In this document: positions 60,220-64,000 of the stretch, piece by piece
Layout: each line of letters opens with the position of its first letter
How positions within the stretch are numbered: position 1 is the stretch's first letter
From: Diplocloster agilis
GTDB taxonomy: Bacteria; Bacillota; Clostridia; Lachnospirales; Lachnospiraceae
DNA: 64,000 nt
Assembly (NCBI RefSeq): GCF_019042275.1
Contig: NZ_JAHQCW010000002.1
Coordinates: forward strand, 175,471 to 239,470
Direction of reading: 5' to 3'
Notes under the pieces: generated by a model
Told to the model about the DNA's origin: nothing
Database searches by the model: none
Seen by the model: the letters and a program-made list of their open reading frames with translations, nothing else
Translations under genes and position numbers: made by a program

Positions 60220-60908
60220 AGGTTCACCCCTGTAAAGACGTAACCCATCCCGTAGATTGTCTTAATGTATTTGTGATCCGGGTCCTCGATCTTATTGCGA
60301 AGCCGCGTCATATTCACAGTCAAAGTATGTTCATCGATATAGTTTTCCGCACTGTCCCATAGTTTTTCCAGAAGCAGCTGTCTGGTCACCACATTCCCGG
60401 CATTGGCGGTCAGTATTTTCAGAATCTTATATTCATTCGGCGTAATCACCAGCTGTTCTCCGTTTTTTACTGCCGCCAGCGCTTCAAAATCAATTTTCAA
60501 ATATCCGTCGGAGAAGCCGTTCTCATTCTTCGCAGGTTCCTGCTTCTGATTTCTTCTCAGCACCACTTCCAATTTCCGCCGAAGAATCTGAATATTAAAT
60601 GGCTTGGTTATATAATCCTCCGCGCCCAGGTCAAAACCGGCCAGTATATCCTGCTCCATGTCACAGGCCGTTAAAAACACAACCGGAGTTTCGTATTTCT
60701 CCCTTATAATCCGGCACAGCTCCATACCGCTGCCATCCGGCAGATTCACATCCAGGATTACCAGATCAAAACGATCCGATTCCATCACCTGTACTGCCTG
60801 CCGGCAGTTGTAGGCCGCCATGGTAATATAGTGGTCCGTCTGCAGTTCAAAGCACAGTCCGGCGCTTAAGGCCAGATCATCTTCCACGATCAGTATTTTT
60901 TCCTTCAT
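60216..60908 (-). CDS. OmpR-family response regulator (BceR/VanR-like)
   Basis: The 230-residue regulator has receiver motifs LIVEDD, phosphoacceptor in LVILDVNLPDGSG (Asp about 53), VVFLTA and DYITKPFN, then a winged-helix domain (about 135-230; VITPNEYKILKILTANAGNVVTRQLLLEKLWD). It is coupled to the kinase by a four-base overlap. It is the best candidate to bind the 11-bp-spaced boxes at 51191-51228 as well as its own operon. Confidence 0.95.
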   Translation of the reverse strand: MKEKILIVEDDLALSAGLCFELQTDHYITMAAYNCRQAVQVMESDRFDLVILDVNLPDGSGMELCRIIREKYETPVVFLTACDMEQDILAGFDLGAEDYITKPFNIQILRRKLEVVLRRNQKQEPAKNENGFSDGYLKIDFEALAAVKNGEQLVITPNEYKILKILTANAGNVVTRQLLLEKLWDSAENYIDEHTLTVNMTRLRNKIEDPDHKYIKTIYGMGYVFTGVNL

Positions 60909-60930
60909 CTATATATCTCCATGCCCTCCG

Positions 60931-61902
60931 TCATGCCAGCAGTGAAACCATATAAACCACACCCACCGCGATCATAATCTGAATGATTGCAAACCGGTAT
61001 ACCGTCTGGGTATTTGACCAGCCCCACACCTTCCGGACATGATCGTGCAGCGGCGTTCTGACATTCGTCAGGATTTTTATTTTCAGAAAGCGGAGGAGAG
61101 AGACCTTTATAAGCCCCAGCCCTCCGTCCAGGATCAGTACCAGCGCCAGCAGCACATACAGGAAAGGGCTTCCCATCTTCAGCACCGCGATACTGATAAA
61201 CAATCCCATAGCCCGGGACCCCGCATCTCCCATCATCAGCTTGCTGGGAGTGGCGTTAAACCACAGATATCCAAGCAGACAGATCACAAACAGAAGGATC
61301 AGATAATTATAATTTTCATCCGTCCCCTTCATCCGGTCCAGCACATAGATGGAAAGCAGGGTAACGATCGTCAGCGTTCCGGACAGACCATCCACCCCGT
61401 CCGAACAGTTGGTCACATTCACCGATACCCACACCAGTATTACAATGAGAACACCGAACACTACAGGCGGAACCGATACGGTAGTCTTAAACAACATCAA
61501 ATCAACCGCGTTGCTGTTAAAATTCAGAAAGGTCACCGCCACCATTACCGCGATAATCAGGTCCAGCAGGCCTTTTTTATACTCTCCCCACGGCGCCTTC
61601 GAGCAGTCATCCAAAAATCCCGTCATCATCGCGGCTGCCACCAGGATCAGGTAGATCACCATTTCCCGCTCAATTCCGATAAACAATACCGCGGCAACCA
61701 GGAACACGAGAACAAATATAAACCCGGCCCCTCTTGGTTTTCCCGCGGACAGCTTGCCGTCGTGCGCATACTCCCTGCCCTGGTCCGTGGGCAGCAGCCC
61801 GCTGAATTTCTGAAGCAGAAAGCAGGTAGCCGCAAAAGCAAACACAATTCCGATAAAGGCGGCAAGCCGGATATCGATCTTATCTCCCAAATATGTAATC
61901 AT
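60931..61902 (-). CDS. MraY-like phospho-sugar transferase outside a mur cluster
   Basis: This 323-residue membrane protein has about ten spans and the MraY/WecA superfamily motifs: GKPRGAGF (in place of GTPTMGG), the Asp pair in TGFLDDCSK, NVTNCSDGVDGLSG, KLMMGDAGSRAMG and TPLHDHVRKVWG (in place of the HHFE motif). It would transfer a phospho-sugar to undecaprenyl phosphate. The sequence DGVDGL and the His motif lean to MraY, but the missing HHFE and the location apart from dcw genes point to a paralogue with altered nucleotide-sugar use. It is 22 bases before the regulator gene, perhaps one transcript. Confidence 0.85.
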   Translation of the reverse strand: MITYLGDKIDIRLAAFIGIVFAFAATCFLLQKFSGLLPTDQGREYAHDGKLSAGKPRGAGFIFVLVFLVAAVLFIGIEREMVIYLILVAAAMMTGFLDDCSKAPWGEYKKGLLDLIIAVMVAVTFLNFNSNAVDLMLFKTTVSVPPVVFGVLIVILVWVSVNVTNCSDGVDGLSGTLTIVTLLSIYVLDRMKGTDENYNYLILLFVICLLGYLWFNATPSKLMMGDAGSRAMGLFISIAVLKMGSPFLYVLLALVLILDGGLGLIKVSLLRFLKIKILTNVRTPLHDHVRKVWGWSNTQTVYRFAIIQIMIAVGVVYMVSLLA

Positions 61903-61937
61903 CCTCTTACTCTCCCTTTCCCTTATAAATTTCTACG

Positions 61938-62882
61938 TCAATCGAAGACGGTTACCCAGCCCGGGTCCTGACTGGCCAGAAAGCATAACCGTATCTGCCC
62001 GGCGGTATTTTTATCTTCTGCCAGCTCCGGCAGCTCGTCCGGTCCGAAGAAGCGGCTTTCCTGGGTCTCTATATTTTCCTCAAACTGTCCATCCACGATT
62101 TCGCACTGCACAAAGGCTTTGAGGATACCGTAAGCATAGGGCGGCGTATTGTGAAGGTTCCGGTCCTGGACCGCGATCAGCCGGCTGGGAACCACGCAAA
62201 GCCCCGCCTCCTCTTTCACTTCCTTCACCGTATTGGTGCGGATGGACTGGTTCACATCCACCCATCCTCCCGGCATAGACCAGGTGCCGTCCCGCTCTTT
62301 CACCAGAAGAATCCTGCCGTCTTGGAAAATCGCCGCGCGGGTATCCATCTTCGGCGTCTGGAACCCCGTCTCATTGCAGAATACTTCTTTCACCTTTGTA
62401 AATGGAACTTCCGTCTGCGTACTAAGTATCTCCGCAGCAATTTCCCTGATCCTGGCAAACCTCTCCAGGTCAAACGGATCTTTGGAATAGGTAATCCCCG
62501 CCTGTCCGATGAACTGCAGTTCGATTGCCCAAGACAGCCACCGGTGTTTGTCTCTCTCCTGCGGTTCCGTATCCAGAAAATTCAGGATATCAAAGGGCTG
62601 TATAAAATAATAATCCGCTTTTGTATGACGCACCGAAGAACAGCCCCACAGCGCCAGGCCGAACTTTCTACCCGCTGTATGCGCGGCAGACGCATCCTCC
62701 GCCCGGCCGGATATGCAGAGAACCCGGCCAGGCTCTATCTCCCCGGGGATCTCCTTTTCCGAATAGACGGTCCGATACCCTTTCCTCTTCATCTCATCCA
62801 GAAGCTCACCCATCCGGTCATAAGGCTTGCCTCCCTCCTGCATTACACAGGCTTTATCCAAGCATATTATATCAATATTCAT
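61938..62882 (-). CDS. HAD-like/NUDIX fusion protein
   Basis: The 314-residue protein has a short N-terminal HAD-like part (about 1-108; MNIDIICLDKACVM, then AAHTAGRKFGLALWGCSSVRHTKADYYF) without the full DxD and Lys/Asp set, so it is probably inactive. A Nudix_N-type segment (WAIELQFIGQAGITYSKDPFDLERFARIREIA) and a NUDIX domain follow, with box GGWVDVNQSIRTNTVKEVKEEAGL. In the box, the Glu of Gx5E is Gln and the Arg of REVxEE is Lys. The family hydrolyses nucleoside diphosphates linked to another moiety, for example ADP-ribose; the substrate here is unknown. It precedes the MraY-like gene by 35 bases. Confidence 0.82.
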   Translation of the reverse strand: MNIDIICLDKACVMQEGGKPYDRMGELLDEMKRKGYRTVYSEKEIPGEIEPGRVLCISGRAEDASAAHTAGRKFGLALWGCSSVRHTKADYYFIQPFDILNFLDTEPQERDKHRWLSWAIELQFIGQAGITYSKDPFDLERFARIREIAAEILSTQTEVPFTKVKEVFCNETGFQTPKMDTRAAIFQDGRILLVKERDGTWSMPGGWVDVNQSIRTNTVKEVKEEAGLCVVPSRLIAVQDRNLHNTPPYAYGILKAFVQCEIVDGQFEENIETQESRFFGPDELPELAEDKNTAGQIRLCFLASQDPGWVTVFD

Positions 62883-63248
62883 CTGTTCCTCCCTGCCTAC
62901 TTTTTCCCCGCTCGTGTTTTAGTTTATCACAAAGCGTTCCCGGTGAAAACAGCCTTTTCAAAGTTTCCCGGTTTCGGATATTCCGATATCATTCCTTACC
63001 TTCTATATTCCTTACCTTCTATAATAAATAAAAATATTTTTTATCGCTATGAGAACTTGCGGCTGCTTTTGAGCCGCTTACGTGCGATGCATGAAAAATA
63101 GTCAACGAGGCTTTTTCGAACGCTGCTATTTTTATACCACCGAAGCTCACTACAATGGAATAAAAAATAATTTTAAAATTTATAAACATAATCAAGCCCA
63201 CCTACATATTATGAAGTGTAAACAAAATATTTGTTGGAGGAACAAAAC
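62883..63248. other. Intergenic region between divergent NUDIX and Cys-rich genes
   Basis: The gap holds a perfect 16-bp tandem duplication (ATTCCTTACCTTCTAT at 62991-63006 and 63007-63022), a small GCGGCT/AGCCGC hairpin at about 63059-63077, and AT-rich sequence before the Cys-rich gene with CATATTATG at about 63216, which resembles the -10 of sporulation sigma factors but has no convincing -35. I see no gene. Confidence 0.5.
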
Positions 63249-63485
63249 ATGAGTGATTTAGCTGCTACAAACTGCGGATGTGGATGCGAAGGAAATGTAG
63301 GCTTCGGAGGCAATAGCTGCTGGTGGATCATCATCCTGCTTTGCTGCTGTGGCGGAATGGGCAATGGCGGTAGCTGCGGCGGTGGCTGCAACGGCGGCTT
63401 CGGCGGAGACTGCTGCTGGATTATCATCCTGTTACTCTTCTGCTGCGGCGGTAGCTGCGGTGGAAACAGCATCGGATGCTGCTAA
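63249..63485 (+). CDS. Small Cys/Gly-rich protein with two aromatic-isoleucine patches
   Basis: The 78-residue product has 16 or so cysteines and about twice as many glycines. It is built as two similar halves: a polar Cys/Gly start (SDLAATNCGCGCEGN), then NSCWWIIILLCCCGG, a Gly-rich stretch, then GDCCWIIILLLFCCGG and a Cys end (IGCC). The start at 63249 follows TTGGAGG with 9-base spacing. It resembles the small proteins annotated in clostridia as chorion class high-cysteine HCB protein 13, whose function is unknown; a spore-coat or surface role is a guess. Composition is far from its neighbours. Strong hairpins follow. Confidence 0.75.
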   Translation: MSDLAATNCGCGCEGNVGFGGNSCWWIIILLCCCGGMGNGGSCGGGCNGGFGGDCCWIIILLLFCCGGSCGGNSIGCC

Positions 63486-63496
63486 TCCGTAAATAA

Positions 63497-63585
63497 GAGT
63501 TTCGCCCGCGAAACTCTCCGTCTGCGGCGGGCCGCCCAAGCGGCCCCGCCGCAGTGCGGTTCCCCACCCGAGGGGATTTTATTCC
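63497..63585 (+). terminator. Run of three hairpins after the Cys-rich gene
   Basis: GAGTTTCG/CGAAACTC (63497-63516), a GC-rich stem CTGCGGCGGG...CCCGCCGCAG (63522-63554) and CCCC/GGGG followed by ATTTTATT (63563-63584) lie within 100 bases of the stop. The last has the terminator form; the others may stabilise the message. Confidence 0.7.
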
Positions 63586-63700
63586 ATAGGCCTATGCTCC
63601 TATGAAATAAAAAGAAGAGGCTGAAAAAAGCAGCCTAACAACGAAGAGGGCTTACCGCCTCAGCAACACTGAGGCATAAGTCCTTTTCTTATTGTCTTAT
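63567..63700. other. Further hairpins without a gene
   Basis: A stem of 14 bases with one mismatch (TTTTATTCCATAGG against CCTATGAAATAAAA, ending near 63612), AGGCTG/CAGCCT around AAAAAA near 63616-63636 and GCCTCAG/CTGAGGC near 63656-63674 follow. No open frame here has a ribosome site. Confidence 0.5.
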
Positions 63701-63804
63701 GTCTTCTGACCCTATTCCTGCATCTGCCCCTCCTTATCTGGTAAAAAAAGCTCTCTCCGAATACGCAATAGCAGGTTCTTCCACGGGTTTGGGCATGCGC
63801 GCTG

Positions 63805-64000
63805 CTTATGATTGGGGGCTGGGGATAGCTGAGGCATCCGGGAATGCCCCCGATGGCCGGGTTCTTTTGTGCCTCCCCGGGAGCGCATAGGGCGGCTGAG
63901 TCTCCGCTTAGTGGAATCGGAAAGCCGGGTTCAGGATGCACGGCGGACTTCACGTCCGACGGGCAAGAGCCTCTGAACCGGGAACACATCACGTGTTCCT
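63805..64000. repeat. Mosaic hairpin repeat, copy 3 (cut by the window edge)
   Basis: From GCTGCTTATG (about 63810) through GATGGCCGGGTTCTTTTGTG, GGGAGCGCATAGGGCGGCTGAG and GGAAAGCCGGGTTCA, this matches the left arm and centre of the giant repeat at 35607-35735. It then continues into GGCGGACTTCACGTCCGACG and AAGAGCCTCTGAACCGGGAACACAT, the hairpin module of copy 1 (26929-26970). The complementary half of that hairpin should lie just past the right edge. Confidence 0.8.

Noticed and set aside
61039..61971. A 310-codon plus-strand frame opposite the MraY-like gene
   Set aside because: It is rich in His, Gln and Arg as expected for the complement of a membrane protein gene, and the minus strand has clear MraY motifs.
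63203..63224. Sporulation sigma-factor promoter before the Cys-rich gene
   Set aside because: CATATTATG resembles a SigK or SigE -10, but I found no fitting -35 at the right distance, so I do not list it as a promoter.

Overview
The window looks like a chromosomal segment of an anaerobic, low-to-mid G+C Firmicute, most likely a Lachnospiraceae member (Clostridium cluster XIVa). The signs are an mre/PBP2/radC cluster of the clostridial type, DUF4321 and DUF1653 proteins, a Re-type citrate synthase instead of the usual Si-type, a ferredoxin-type [FeFe] hydrogenase, Bce-like ABC/two-component modules and AGGAGG-like ribosome binding sites on nearly every gene. I see no rRNA, tRNA, CRISPR array, insertion sequence or prophage. 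The taxonomic placement is inference.

Layout. 1-4.6 kb: cell-shape genes on the minus strand (radC, mreB, mreC, mreD, then PBP2 cut by the left edge). 4.7-15 kb: a minus-strand series from a strong extended -10 promoter: mutS, mutL, miaA, an aluminium-resistance-like PLP enzyme and two flavoproteins, with four-base stop/start overlaps between the last four. 15-21.5 kb: an EAL phosphodiesterase with degenerate GGDEF, a duplicated GntR regulator, a membrane-anchored alpha/beta hydrolase and a MarR regulator. 21.5-27.7 kb: NADP isocitrate dehydrogenase, FadR-type regulator and Re-citrate synthase in one operon (the route to 2-oxoglutarate and glutamate), then [FeFe] hydrogenase and a DUF1653 protein. 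27.8-35.5 kb: a raffinose-family oligosaccharide operon: AraC regulator, three ABC transporter genes, sucrose phosphorylase and alpha-galactosidase. The transporter has no ATPase gene here, so it probably borrows a shared one.

35.9-46.3 kb: a minus-strand catabolic cluster of unknown substrate. It combines a CUT2 sugar ABC transporter, an M20 and an M28 hydrolase, an M24-fold protein that has lost most catalytic residues, a class I glutamine-amidotransferase-like protein and two LacI regulators. 46.9-60.9 kb: a cell-envelope stress or peptide-detoxification island with a cytoplasmic subtilisin, three ABC exporters and two two-component systems. One exporter promoter carries four response-regulator-like boxes at exact 11-bp spacing. 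60.9-63.5 kb: a MraY-like transferase outside any mur cluster, a HAD-like/NUDIX fusion, and a 78-residue Cys/Gly-rich protein.

The most unusual non-coding content is a set of very long intergenic inverted repeats (25.0-25.3 kb and 35.5-35.9 kb, each about 300 bp folding over nearly the full length) and a dispersed mosaic family of related hairpin modules (26.9, 35.6 and 63.8-64.0 kb). These fill gaps between genes and carry no transposase. Together with the duplicated GntR regulator, the M24/M28/M20/ABC cluster and the Cys/Gly-rich protein, they are the best candidates for undescribed biology here.
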